A DNA stretch of 15,178 nucleotides from an uncultured bacterium (GCA_937923585.1 CALDSM010000437.1:1-15178); one strand, 5' to 3'. Positions 1 through 6,983 are shown, counted from the first letter of the stretch. Numbers and translations: made by a program. The notes: a model not told the origin generated them from the sequence alone.

Positions 1-269
1 CACGCATTTTGCGGCTCACGTTCACTCGCGAAGAGTTCCCCGGAAAGCGCCCCACCGTGCAGTTCCGCGCTTCGCATCGAATCTGGTGTTTCAGCCCGCT
101 CCTGCCGTGTCCAGGAAATGTCCGGGCTTGACGGTTCCGAAGGAACCAGTTTCGGAACAGTTTCCATACGGATAAACTCGAAACCGGGCCGCAGACGATA
201 AGAGAGCGCAACCAGCACCCCAACCACGAGAACTATGCTAGAGACCGCCAGAACGAGCCGTTTTCGCAT
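1..269 (-). CDS. Membrane-anchored protein of unknown function (5' part, runs off left edge)
   Basis: About 89 codons are open from an ATG at 269 to the window edge with no stop. The start is supported by a GGAG eight bases upstream and by a TTGAGC-N17-TACAAT promoter. The protein begins MRKRLVLAVSSIVLVVG, which is a positively charged start followed by a hydrophobic segment at about residues 5-24. It is best read as an N-terminal membrane anchor or uncleaved signal, because no clear signal-peptidase site follows. The rest is hydrophilic, rich in Pro, Ser and Glu, and matches no family I recognise. It is transcribed divergently from the DUF1080 gene. The visible part looks like the stalk of a membrane-tethered extracytoplasmic protein, and any functional domain must lie beyond the window. 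Confidence 0.6.
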   Translation of the reverse strand, partial: MRKRLVLAVSSIVLVVGVLVALSYRLRPGFEFIRMETVPKLVPSEPSSPDISWTRQERAETPDSMRSAELHGGALSGELFASEREPQNA

Positions 270-289
270 GCGCTGCACTCCGTTTGTGA

Positions 290-318
290 ATTGTACGAAA
301 AGGCTCGGCGCGGCTCAA
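290..318 (-). promoter_or_regulatory. Sigma-70-like promoter for the leftmost minus-strand gene
   Basis: Read on the minus strand, a -35 box TTGAGC (318-313) is separated by 17 bases from a -10 box TACAAT (295-290, five of six consensus bases). The predicted transcript starts near 283 and gives a leader of about 14 nt before the ATG at 269, with the GGAG inside it. The rest of the 303-base divergent gap (270-572) shows only this promoter and the forward one at 465-493. Confidence 0.55.
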
Positions 319-464
319 GGAGGTGTGTCGATCACCCAGAGCCCGGCCGGACACGAATTCCTCCGCCGCTTGCGGTCCCGGGGCTCTCGGGGCCATTTCA
401 CCGGAAGCCCGTGCGCCTTTGCCATTTGTCCTTGTCCGTGGATTCCGCTTGCCGAAAATGCTGC

Positions 465-493
465 TTGACTGGGTCTCTGGAAATGCTTAGGGT
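465..493 (+). promoter_or_regulatory. Promoter candidate for the DUF1080-led sugar cluster
   Basis: TTGACT (465-470, five of six -35 bases), a 17-base spacer and TAGGGT (488-493) lie about 80 bases before the ATG at 573. The -10 is weak by E. coli standards. However, the same ATGCT-TAGG context recurs in the well-formed pseudopilin promoter (11638-11666, minus), which suggests a local sigma-factor preference. The predicted leader is about 70 nt. Confidence 0.45.
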
Positions 494-572
494 ATTTGGT
501 GGCATTTCGCCGCCGGAACGCTGTTGCGGCGCGTGCCTTTGGGCTGTCTGGGACCGCGAGAAGGAATGGGCC

Positions 573-1301
573 ATGCGATCTTTCTGTCTTGTCTTGGTGC
601 TGTGCACGGGAATTCTGTTTGTTGCACATTCATCCTTTGCGGCTCCCGCCGCCAAGGACGAGGCCGAATTTGTGCCCATATTCAACGGCAAGGACCTGGC
701 CGACTGGGAGGGCGATCCCAAGCTGTGGTCCGTGAAGGAGGGCTGCATCGTTGGCCAGACGACGGACGACAACCCGCTGAAGGCCAACAGTTTCCTCATC
801 TGGCGCGGCGGCAAGCCGGCCAACTTCGTGCTGCGTTTCTCCTACCGCATCGAGAACCACAATTCGGGCGTGCAGTACCGCAGCCACGAAATCGAGGGCG
901 TGCCCTGGGGCATGGGCGGCTACCAGGCGGACATTCTGGGCGACGGCAGCCTGACGGGTATCGTTTACGAGGAGCGCGGCCGCGGCATTCTGGCCAAGGT
1001 CGGCGAGAAGGTCAAAATCAACGCCGACGGCAAGATTGAGGTGACCGGCAAGACGGGCGAGGCGGAGAAACTGACCGCGGGCGTAAAGCTCAAGGACTGG
1101 AATGACTACGAAATCATCGTCATGGGCAACATGGCCATTCAGATCGTCAACGGCCAGCCAATGAGCCAGTTTACAGACGCCCAGGCGGACAAGCGCGCCA
1201 TGGAAGGGCTGATTGGCCTGCAACTGCACGCCGGTCCAGCCATGAAGGTCGAGTTCAAAGACCTGCGCCTGAAGGAGCTGAAGCCGGCGGCCAGGCCCTG
1301 A
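573..1301 (+). CDS. Secreted DUF1080 / 3-keto-disaccharide hydrolase family protein
   Basis: This 242-residue exported protein has a hydrophobic signal sequence (about 1-23) with a likely cleavage after SSFA. The DUF1080 (PF06439) jelly-roll fold fills the mature part: FVPIFNGKDLADWEG near 33-47, W52-SVKEGCIVG, NSGVQYRS near 97-104, GIVYEERGRGILA near 129-141, WNDYEIIVMGN near 176-186 and a closing GLIGLQLHAG...VEFKDLRLKEL strand. Family members are glucanase-like folds, and some hydrolyse 3-keto-glycosides. The frame is open further upstream, but I chose ATG 573 because AAGGA lies just before it and a signal peptide starts there. It heads a co-directional sugar cluster, so cleavage of a 3-keto sugar outside the cytoplasm is a reasonable inference; the substrate is unknown. 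It could also be a non-catalytic binding protein. Confidence 0.88.
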   Translation: MRSFCLVLVLCTGILFVAHSSFAAPAAKDEAEFVPIFNGKDLADWEGDPKLWSVKEGCIVGQTTDDNPLKANSFLIWRGGKPANFVLRFSYRIENHNSGVQYRSHEIEGVPWGMGGYQADILGDGSLTGIVYEERGRGILAKVGEKVKINADGKIEVTGKTGEAEKLTAGVKLKDWNDYEIIVMGNMAIQIVNGQPMSQFTDAQADKRAMEGLIGLQLHAGPAMKVEFKDLRLKELKPAARP

Positions 1302-1305
1302 AGGT

Positions 1306-1334
1306 TTGCTTTTCCCCCGGCGGCATGCTAAAAG
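1306..1334 (+). promoter_or_regulatory. Weak promoter candidate before the cupin gene
   Basis: TTGCTT (1306-1311), 17 bases, then TAAAAG (1329-1334), in the 113-base gap between the DUF1080 and cupin genes. Both hexamers match consensus only partly (about three and four of six). The gap has no convincing terminator; CCCCG...CGGGG at about 1350-1364 lacks a T-run. This may therefore be an internal promoter within a longer transcription unit. Confidence 0.25.
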
Positions 1335-1414
1335 AATTGGTTTGATTTGCCCCGGCTCCGCGGGGAGTCCGGGCTGGGTTTGGGTAGTTCAACCTAATCA
1401 GTGAAGGAGCGGTC

Positions 1415-2647
1415 ATGGATACCATCAAAGAAGCCCATGTGGAGCAGGCGGCCCGTGCGGCATTGGAGGCGGGCGGCGGATTGTTTCGGGTGGCCCCGGC
1501 ATGGGTGCCGCGCTCGTTTTTGCAGCCCGGCCGCCGGCTGAAGCTGCACCCGGACGACTATTACGCGCTCGGCAAGCACCGGGGCGGCATTGACGAGCGC
1601 TGGTTTTCCTCCACGACCGCCGCGGACAACGAGGGCGCCCCGCCGGACGAGGGCCTGAGTTATGTCGTGTTCGAGGGCAAACGCTTCACGCTGCGCGACG
1701 CAGTGGCGGCGCTGGGCGCGGCGGTGATCGGCGAGACCATCTGGAACAAGTACAAGCGGTGGCCCGTCTATAGCAAGTTTTTCGACAACATGGGCCCCAT
1801 CCCGCACCACATGCACCAAAGCCAGGAGCAGGCGGCGCTGATCGGCCGGGACGGCAAGCCGGAGTGCTACTACTTCCCGCCGCAGTTGAACGCCATCGGC
1901 AACAACTTCCCCCACACCTATTTCGGGCTGGAACCGGGCACGACGAAGGCCGACGTGCGCCGCTGCCTCGAGAACTGGAACAAGGGTGACAACGGCATCC
2001 TTGACCTGGCCAAGGCCTACCGGCTCAAGCCGGGCACGGGCTGGTGGGTGCCGCCCTGCACGCTGCATGCGCCGGGCTCGCTGGTGACCTACGAGCCGCA
2101 GTGGGGCAGCGATGTGTTCGGCATGTACCAGTCGCTGGTCGAGGGGCGCGACGTGCCCTGGAGCCTGCTGGTCAAGGACATGCCCGAGGACAAGCACCAG
2201 GACCTGGACTTCATCGTGGACCAGCTCGACTGGGACATCAACCTGAACCCGAACTTCAAGGACGCCCACTACCTGGAGCCGGTCGTGGACGCCGCGGCGT
2301 CGGGCGACGGCTACGTGGACAAGTGGGTGACCTACGGCACGCCGCTGTTCACGTCCAAGGAGCTCACCATTGCGCCGGGCGTGAAGATGACGCTGAAAGA
2401 CAACGGCGCGTCGGGCGTGATCTGCATGCAGGGCCGTGGCCGCATCGGCAACCTGCCGCTCGAATGCCCGGCCATGATCCGCTACGGCGAAATGACCGAG
2501 GACGAGGTGTTCATCACCGAAAAGGCCGCCCGCGAGGGTGTCGTCATTGAGAACCTGGCCAAGGAGTGCCCGCTCGTGCTGCTCCGTTACTTCGGCCCCG
2601 ACGTGAACCCGCAGGCGCCGGCCGTTGGCGCGCACAAGAAAGGATGA
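1415..2647 (+). CDS. Phosphomannose-isomerase-like double-cupin protein
   Basis: A 410-residue cytoplasmic protein with no signal peptide and a good AAGGAG five bases before the ATG. Residues 129-139 (PIPHHMHQSQE) carry a His-x-His...Glu metal-binding arrangement (H132, H134, E138) like that of type I phosphomannose isomerases. WWVPPCTLHAPG at 210-221 supplies the downstream cupin His (H218), as in PMI proteins that place PPGTxHA there. Residues about 300-395 look like a second, non-metal cupin half (TSKELTIAPGVKM, GRGRIGNLP). The N-terminal ~100 residues are family-specific. The true substrate is unknown; isomerisation of a sugar or keto sugar is an inference from the fold and neighbours. 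It lies seven bases upstream of the TIM-barrel gene, so the two are very probably cotranscribed. Confidence 0.82.
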   Translation: MDTIKEAHVEQAARAALEAGGGLFRVAPAWVPRSFLQPGRRLKLHPDDYYALGKHRGGIDERWFSSTTAADNEGAPPDEGLSYVVFEGKRFTLRDAVAALGAAVIGETIWNKYKRWPVYSKFFDNMGPIPHHMHQSQEQAALIGRDGKPECYYFPPQLNAIGNNFPHTYFGLEPGTTKADVRRCLENWNKGDNGILDLAKAYRLKPGTGWWVPPCTLHAPGSLVTYEPQWGSDVFGMYQSLVEGRDVPWSLLVKDMPEDKHQDLDFIVDQLDWDINLNPNFKDAHYLEPVVDAAASGDGYVDKWVTYGTPLFTSKELTIAPGVKMTLKDNGASGVICMQGRGRIGNLPLECPAMIRYGEMTEDEVFITEKAAREGVVIENLAKECPLVLLRYFGPDVNPQAPAVGAHKKG

Positions 2648-2654
2648 CCCGACC

Positions 2655-3551
2655 ATGAAGAAAATCTCCATCGGCACCTGGGCCTACTCCATTGGCCCTT
2701 ATGCGGACTGCCCGGTTCCCTTCGACGAAATCATGTCGAAGCTGTCGGCGCTCGGCTTTGACGGGCTCGAACTGGGCGGCTTCGGCATCCATCCCAACCC
2801 CGACAACATGCCCACGGCTGACGACCGCGCCAAGTGCAAACAGAGCGTCGCCGACGCGGGCCTGGCCTTCTCCGGCCTGGCCGCGAACCTGTGGGGCGAG
2901 AAGCTGATCAACACCGAGGACACGACGCACTACGTGGACGAGTTCCGCAAGAACCTCGATTTCTGCGTGGACCTGGGCATCCCCGGCATCCGCGTGGACT
3001 GCGTCCAGCCGCCCACGATCTTTGAAGAGGTGGACGAGGCCACCGCGCGCAGGCGCGTGGTGTCCACATGGCAGCGCTGCGCCGCCGAAGCGGCGGACAA
3101 GGGCGTGTACGTAACCTGGGAGTTCGAGCCCGGATTCGCGTTCAACAAGCCGTCCGACATCTTCCGCATCCTGGACGAGGTCAACAGCGACAACTTCGGC
3201 GTGCAGTTTGACACCTGCCATGCGCACATGGTGGCCGCCGTGGGCGCACGCCAGCCCGGAGTGAAAGAGACGCTGCCCGGCGGCGCGCTCGAACTGGCGC
3301 AGAAACTGCGCGGCAAGATCAACCATATCCACATGATTGACTCGGACGGCACGCTGCACGGCGACGAGACCAGCACGCACGCGCCCTTTGGCGACGGCAT
3401 CCTCAATTTCGACGAGCTGATCCCCGAGCTGAACAAGGCGGGCGTGCCGCACAACTGGTGGACCATTGACCTGTGCTTCTGGCCCGACGCGTGGGCGGTG
3501 ACGGAGCACTGCAAGAAGGCGATTGACGTACTCAACCAGAAATACGGGTGA
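2655..3551 (+). CDS. Sugar (phosphate) isomerase/epimerase, xylose-isomerase-like TIM barrel
   Basis: A 298-residue protein of the AP-endonuclease-2 / xylose-isomerase-like TIM-barrel superfamily (PF01261). Typical landmarks are ISIGTWAYS at the start, LSALGFDGLELGGFG (30-44), LGIPGIRVDC (107-116) and a metal-site series: WEFEPG (E156/E158), QFDTCHAHM (D186, H189), INHIHMIDSDG (H224/H226) and a final acidic D272 in TIDLCFW, where many relatives have Glu. Such enzymes bind a divalent metal and isomerise or epimerise sugars and keto sugars; some act in glycoside cleavage. I chose the ATG at 2655, not an upstream in-frame start inside the cupin gene, because AAAGGA overlaps the preceding stop and MKKISIGTWAYS is the usual N-terminus. 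The seven-base gap suggests translational coupling. Confidence 0.88.
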   Translation: MKKISIGTWAYSIGPYADCPVPFDEIMSKLSALGFDGLELGGFGIHPNPDNMPTADDRAKCKQSVADAGLAFSGLAANLWGEKLINTEDTTHYVDEFRKNLDFCVDLGIPGIRVDCVQPPTIFEEVDEATARRRVVSTWQRCAAEAADKGVYVTWEFEPGFAFNKPSDIFRILDEVNSDNFGVQFDTCHAHMVAAVGARQPGVKETLPGGALELAQKLRGKINHIHMIDSDGTLHGDETSTHAPFGDGILNFDELIPELNKAGVPHNWWTIDLCFWPDAWAVTEHCKKAIDVLNQKYG

Positions 3552-3564
3552 GCCTGAAACGTAG

Positions 3565-3583
3565 ACGCGGCATCTTGCCGCGT
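3565..3583 (+). repeat. Perfect intergenic hairpin between two cluster genes
   Basis: ACGCGGCA (3565-3572), a TCT loop and TGCCGCGT (3576-3583) form a perfect 8-bp stem in the 58-base gap between the TIM-barrel and Gfo/Idh genes. Only short T stretches follow, so it is not a clear terminator. It could stabilise or process the polycistronic mRNA or tune readthrough, or be a small dispersed palindrome. Confidence 0.55.
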
Positions 3584-3609
3584 TCTTACAGACCGAAGGG
3601 AGAACAAAG

Positions 3610-4761
3610 ATGGCGAAGAAGAAACTCAACATCGGCCTCATGGGCTGCGGGTTCATGGGCCGCACGCACTCGAATGCGTACAACAAGGTCAACAAGTTCT
3701 TCGACCTCGAATACGAGCCCGTGCTCAAGGCCGCCTGCGCGCGCCCCGAGGACGAAAGCAAGCTCATCCCGTTCGCGGAGAACTGGGGCTGGCAGAGCAC
3801 CGAAACCGACTGGCGCAAGATGGTCGAGCGCGACGACATTGACGTGATTGACATCGTCGCCCCGAACAACACGCACCACGACATCGCGATTGCCGCGGCG
3901 AAGAATGGCAAGATTGTGCTCAGTGAAAAGCCGCTCGCCATGAACACCGCCGAAGCCGTCGAGATGGCCGAGGCCGTCGAGAAGGCCGGCGTGGCCAACA
4001 TGGTGTGGTTCAACTACCGCCGTGTTCCGGCCATCACGCTCGCCAAGCAGATGATTGACGAGGGGCGGCTGGGCCGCATCTTCCACTACCGCGCCAAGTA
4101 CCTGCAGGACTGGACCATCAGCGCCAACGTCCCGCAGGGCGGGCAGACGCTGTGGCGCCTGGACGCGGCCGTGGCGGGCAGCGGCGTGACGGGAGACCTC
4201 CTCGCGCACTCCATCGACACCGCAGTGTGGCTTATCGGCGGCATGGACAGCGTCACCGCCATGACCGAGACCTTCATCAAGGAGCGCGAACTGCAGGACC
4301 AACCCGGCGTGCGCAAGCCCGTGCTCATTGACGACGCCTGCGCGTTCCTCGCACGGTTCAAGAACGGCGCGCTGGCCACCTTCGAGTCCACCCGCTACGC
4401 CCGCGGCCGCAAGAACCAGAACTGCTTCGAGATCAACGGCGAGAAGGGTTCCATCTTCTTCGACCTCGAAGACGCGCACCAACTCCAGTATTACAACCAC
4501 GAAGACGACGCGCACACCGTCGGCTGGCGCACGATCCTCGTGACCGACTCCAGCCACCCGTACATGAAGCAGTGGTGGGTGCCCGGCTGCGTCATCGGCT
4601 ACGAACACACCTTCATCAATGCCCTCGCCGACTTCCTCAAGGGTCTTGAGACGGGCAAGCCCATCGTGCCCACCTTCCGCGACGGCATCGAGACGCAGGC
4701 CATCTGCGACGCGGTGCTGAAGTCCGCGAAGACGGGCGTGTGGGAGAAGGTTGAAGGTTGA
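3610..4761 (+). CDS. Gfo/Idh/MocA family sugar dehydrogenase
   Basis: A 383-residue NAD(P)-dependent oxidoreductase. The Rossmann fold starts at residue 5 with NIGLMGCGFMGRTHSNAY, where the GxGxxG is G12-C-G14-F-M-G17. The family EKP motif follows at 106-108 (K107 is the usual catalytic Lys), and GDLLAHSID at 195-203 supplies the D196/H200 pair. The C-terminal domain is the alpha/beta sheet typical of GFO_IDH_MocA proteins. AAGGGAG lies ten bases upstream of the ATG. The GFMGRTHS subtype is often encoded beside TIM-barrel isomerases in sugar clusters, as here. It probably oxidises a sugar or glycoside hydroxyl to a ketone, or the reverse; the position of attack and the substrate cannot be read from sequence. 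The C-terminal codons lie in a 7-nt tandem repeat. Confidence 0.9.
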   Translation: MAKKKLNIGLMGCGFMGRTHSNAYNKVNKFFDLEYEPVLKAACARPEDESKLIPFAENWGWQSTETDWRKMVERDDIDVIDIVAPNNTHHDIAIAAAKNGKIVLSEKPLAMNTAEAVEMAEAVEKAGVANMVWFNYRRVPAITLAKQMIDEGRLGRIFHYRAKYLQDWTISANVPQGGQTLWRLDAAVAGSGVTGDLLAHSIDTAVWLIGGMDSVTAMTETFIKERELQDQPGVRKPVLIDDACAFLARFKNGALATFESTRYARGRKNQNCFEINGEKGSIFFDLEDAHQLQYYNHEDDAHTVGWRTILVTDSSHPYMKQWWVPGCVIGYEHTFINALADFLKGLETGKPIVPTFRDGIETQAICDAVLKSAKTGVWEKVEG

Positions 4762-4780
4762 ATTCTGAAGGCTGAATAAG
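4746..4780 (+). repeat. Degenerate heptanucleotide tandem repeat across the Gfo/Idh stop codon
   Basis: Five consecutive 7-mers read GAAGGTT, GAAGGTT, GAATTCT, GAAGGCT, GAATAAG. The first two encode the C-terminal KVEG and contribute the TGA stop (4759-4761); the rest lie downstream. Because the unit is not a multiple of three, slippage would change the C-terminus or extend it. Confidence 0.6.
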
Positions 4781-4795
4781 CAAGAACATGTGTTG

Positions 4796-4832
4796 ACGGC
4801 GCGGGAGAGCAAAAGCTTTTCCGCGCCGTTTT
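4796..4832 (+). terminator. Rho-independent terminator of the sugar cluster
   Basis: ACGGCGCGG (4796-4804) and CCGCGCCGT (4821-4829) form a perfect 9-bp GC-rich stem. The 16-nt interior contains AGC-AAAA-GCT and can extend the hairpin. A run of four T (4829-4832) follows. It lies 34 bases after the Gfo/Idh stop, so it marks the end of the 573-4761 unit. Confidence 0.75.
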
Positions 4833-4903
4833 ACTGGGAGCGCCGGCGTCCCGCCGGCTCTTTATGCGAGAACACAGCCGGTGGGACGCCGGCGCTCCCA
4901 GTA
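4832..4903. repeat. Long inverted repeat (28-bp arms), REP-like element
   Basis: The arms at 4832-4859 and 4876-4903 are inverted copies with one mismatch (a G-T position, so RNA could still pair) around a 16-nt spacer. The arm core is GGGAGCGCCGGCGTCCCGCC. No T-run follows, so it is not a standard terminator. The shape fits a repetitive extragenic palindrome, but REP status cannot be shown from one copy. It lies directly behind the terminator and before the metallophosphoesterase gene. A TATGAT hexamer at 4925-4930 could be the -10 of that gene, though no good -35 is visible. Confidence 0.75.
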
Positions 4904-4965
4904 AGGCGCAAACCCCTTCTGGTGTATGATCCACCCCGCCCAAAAGACAAGAAGGCCGTTTAATC

Positions 4966-6780
4966 ATGATGAAACCCAAACCCTTGCCCATGCTCTCAAT
5001 CATCACCGTCGCCCTTGCACTCGCCACCGAGAACGCCATCGCCGCAACGGCCCTCGAAAGATCACTCGCGCAGTTTGCATCCGCGCCTCCCATTTGCGCC
5101 GACTCTTTCGACTTTGTCGTTATCGGCGACAACCAGAACTATGTCCCCACGGACCAGCCGGAATGCTTCAAGCAGATGCTGCGCGAGTTCAACATCTTGG
5201 AGCCGTCCTTCGTGATCGACGTGGGCGACTTAATCCTCGGCGGTTCTTCGGACAGTCTGCCGCCGCAGTGGGAAGCCTTCAAGCGCATCACAAGCGTGCT
5301 GAAGGTGCCGTTCCTGCCCGTGGTGGGCAACCATGACATCAGCGATGAGGCGTCGGAAAAGCTTTGGGTGCAACACATGGGCCCGACGCGCTACACCGTG
5401 CGCTACGGCAACAGCCTGTTTATTGCGCTCGACAGCGAGGAGGTGGGCGCGCTGGACCGCATTCCCGACGCGCAGGTAGACTGGCTCAAGGAGCAGTTGA
5501 GATCCGCCGGAGACGCCAAGAACATTTTCCTGTTCCTGCACCAGCCGCTGTTTTCCGACACGGACGAACTGGGCAAGCCCAAGGATTACAAGCCGCACTG
5601 GAACAACGTGGAGGCGGCGATCAAGGGGTATCCGGTGCGGGCCTGCTTCGCAGGGCATGTTCACTGCTACCGCGACTGCGGCGTGCGCGACGGCGTGCAT
5701 TACGTCATCACCGGCGGTGCCGGCGTGGGCAGCGGCGGTGCAACGGAGGAGGAGGGCGACTTCAACCACTACCTGCTGGTGCGTGTGCGCGGTGACAAGG
5801 TCAATTGGTCCGTCATCAGGCAGGGCAACGTGCTGCCGTCCGACGTGGTGACCGGCACGCGCATGGCCGAAATGTACGCCGTGCGGCACGACCTGGTTTC
5901 CTGCGGGGAAGTGGATGTGCCCTACGGAGCTCCGCTGGACCGCGACGTGACCGTCACCATACAGAACCCGCACGGCAGACCCTTCGACGGAAAACTCTCC
6001 TGGGAGACCGTGCCGGGTTGGACGGTGACGCCGTCGGAACAGTCCTACACCGCACCGGCCAAAGGCAGCGTGCCGGTGACCTGCCGCATTGCCGCGAAAG
6101 ATCCCGCCGTGGTGCGCTATCCCGTGCCCAAGTACAGCACTGTTTACTGCATTGCCGAATACGGCCCGCCGGTGACGGTGTCCCTGGACCTTCCCCTGAC
6201 GCCGACCATGGACGTGAAGCGCGCGCCCGCCAACCTCAGGACGGACGGAGACCTTTCCGACTGGACCAATGCCGTCTGGGCGCCTGTTCTCTATCCGTCG
6301 GAGGGATTCGACGCGGCCAAGAAGGACGACCTGTCCAGCCGCATGTCGCTCCTGTGGGACGACCAGTATCTCCATTTCGCCACAGAGACGACCGACAACG
6401 AGCACATGCAGCCGTACATGGGCGACACGGTTTGGGCGGCGGACAACATCGAGTTCTTCATTGACGACTGGCACTGGGGCTTCACGCTTACCAAGAACGG
6501 ACCGGAGACCTTTCTGTATGAGGGCGTGGGCGAGTCCGCCGAGACGGTAAACACGGACGTGAAACTGGCGGTTCGCCGCGACGGCACCACGACCCGCTAC
6601 GAGGCGGCCATTCCCGCGCGGCTGATGCATCCGGCCGTGATGAAGGCGGGCACGGAGTGCCGTGTCTGCATGATTATGAACGACCTGGACAACACAGGCG
6701 AGCGCCACTGGCTCGAACTCATGCCCGGCGCGGGTCTGGACAACGCGCGCGTGCGCAAGATCCGCGTCACGCTGAGATGA
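4966..6780 (+). CDS. Secreted calcineurin-like metallophosphoesterase with CBM9-like C-terminus
   Basis: A 604-residue exported protein. Signal sequence about 1-27, with likely cleavage near AIAA. The metallophosphoesterase domain (about 46-287) shows the metal motifs in order: D55-N-Q57 (the usual D-x-H replaced by D-x-Q), D85-VGD88, GNHD at 121-124, H192 in FLHQP, and GHVH at 230-233. Residues about 316-410 form a beta-sandwich (PYGAPLDRDVTVTIQNPHG) like linker domains in carbohydrate-active enzymes. Residues about 417-604 resemble a CBM9-like / DOMON-type module (RTDGDLSDW, LLWDDQYLHFATETTDNEH, ADNIEFFIDD). It therefore probably hydrolyses a phosphoester while bound to a sugar-containing surface or ligand; the substrate is unknown. 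The start is ATG 4966 or 4969; the RBS is weak (AAGG about 12 bases upstream). Confidence 0.86.
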   Translation: MMKPKPLPMLSIITVALALATENAIAATALERSLAQFASAPPICADSFDFVVIGDNQNYVPTDQPECFKQMLREFNILEPSFVIDVGDLILGGSSDSLPPQWEAFKRITSVLKVPFLPVVGNHDISDEASEKLWVQHMGPTRYTVRYGNSLFIALDSEEVGALDRIPDAQVDWLKEQLRSAGDAKNIFLFLHQPLFSDTDELGKPKDYKPHWNNVEAAIKGYPVRACFAGHVHCYRDCGVRDGVHYVITGGAGVGSGGATEEEGDFNHYLLVRVRGDKVNWSVIRQGNVLPSDVVTGTRMAEMYAVRHDLVSCGEVDVPYGAPLDRDVTVTIQNPHGRPFDGKLSWETVPGWTVTPSEQSYTAPAKGSVPVTCRIAAKDPAVVRYPVPKYSTVYCIAEYGPPVTVSLDLPLTPTMDVKRAPANLRTDGDLSDWTNAVWAPVLYPSEGFDAAKKDDLSSRMSLLWDDQYLHFATETTDNEHMQPYMGDTVWAADNIEFFIDDWHWGFTLTKNGPETFLYEGVGESAETVNTDVKLAVRRDGTTTRYEAAIPARLMHPAVMKAGTECRVCMIMNDLDNTGERHWLELMPGAGLDNARVRKIRVTLR

Positions 6781-6905
6781 CTGCTTCACGTGGGGTGCGC
6801 GAAGTGGCGCGAAACGGAGCGCACCATGCCTTCGAACATGTGCGGGAACGGTGCGCTGGGTGGCGCTGCGCGCGACTACACGCACCCTGCGCCGCTCTCG
6901 TTCTT
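6781..6905. other. Intergenic stretch, no gene seen
   Basis: This is the left third of the 365-base gap 6781-7145. No frame has a credible start and RBS. The only structure I see is a GGTGCGC...GCGCACC pair with an 18-nt interior (about 6794-6825). The remaining two thirds of the gap hold the long inverted repeat, the periodic repeats and a terminator-like hairpin listed separately. Confidence 0.5.
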
Positions 6906-6983
6906 TTCCGTGCAATTCCGTGTCTTCCGTGGTTGACAATTCTTAAGAACCATAAACCACGGAAGACACGGAATTACACGGAA
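6906..6983. repeat. Long inverted repeat with 29-bp arms
   Basis: The arms at 6906-6934 and 6955-6983 are inverted copies with a single mismatch, separated by 20 nt that include the palindrome TTCTTAAGAA (6940-6949). The arm core is TTCCGTGTCTTCCGTGGTT. As RNA it would form a very stable hairpin between the metallophosphoesterase and SUMF1-fusion genes, but no T-run follows directly. It is AT-richer than the flanking genes and looks like a dispersed intergenic element, not coding DNA. Confidence 0.78.

Noticed and set aside
291..572. N-terminal extension of the DUF1080 frame to the ATG at 291
   Set aside because: The extension encodes an unlikely Arg/Cys/Pro-rich peptide and covers both divergent promoters. 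ATG 573 has an RBS and begins a signal peptide.
1394..4013. Two long minus-strand open frames (1394-2677 and 2544-4013) opposite the cupin, isomerase and Gfo/Idh genes
   Set aside because: No start signals or family motifs; the plus-strand genes have RBSs, tight spacing and conserved catalytic motifs.
5230..6939. Long minus-strand open frame (569 codons) opposite the metallophosphoesterase gene
   Set aside because: Its product is an Arg/His/Val-rich chain with no recognisable domain; the plus strand encodes clear metallophosphoesterase motifs. Long antisense frames are expected in GC-rich coding DNA.
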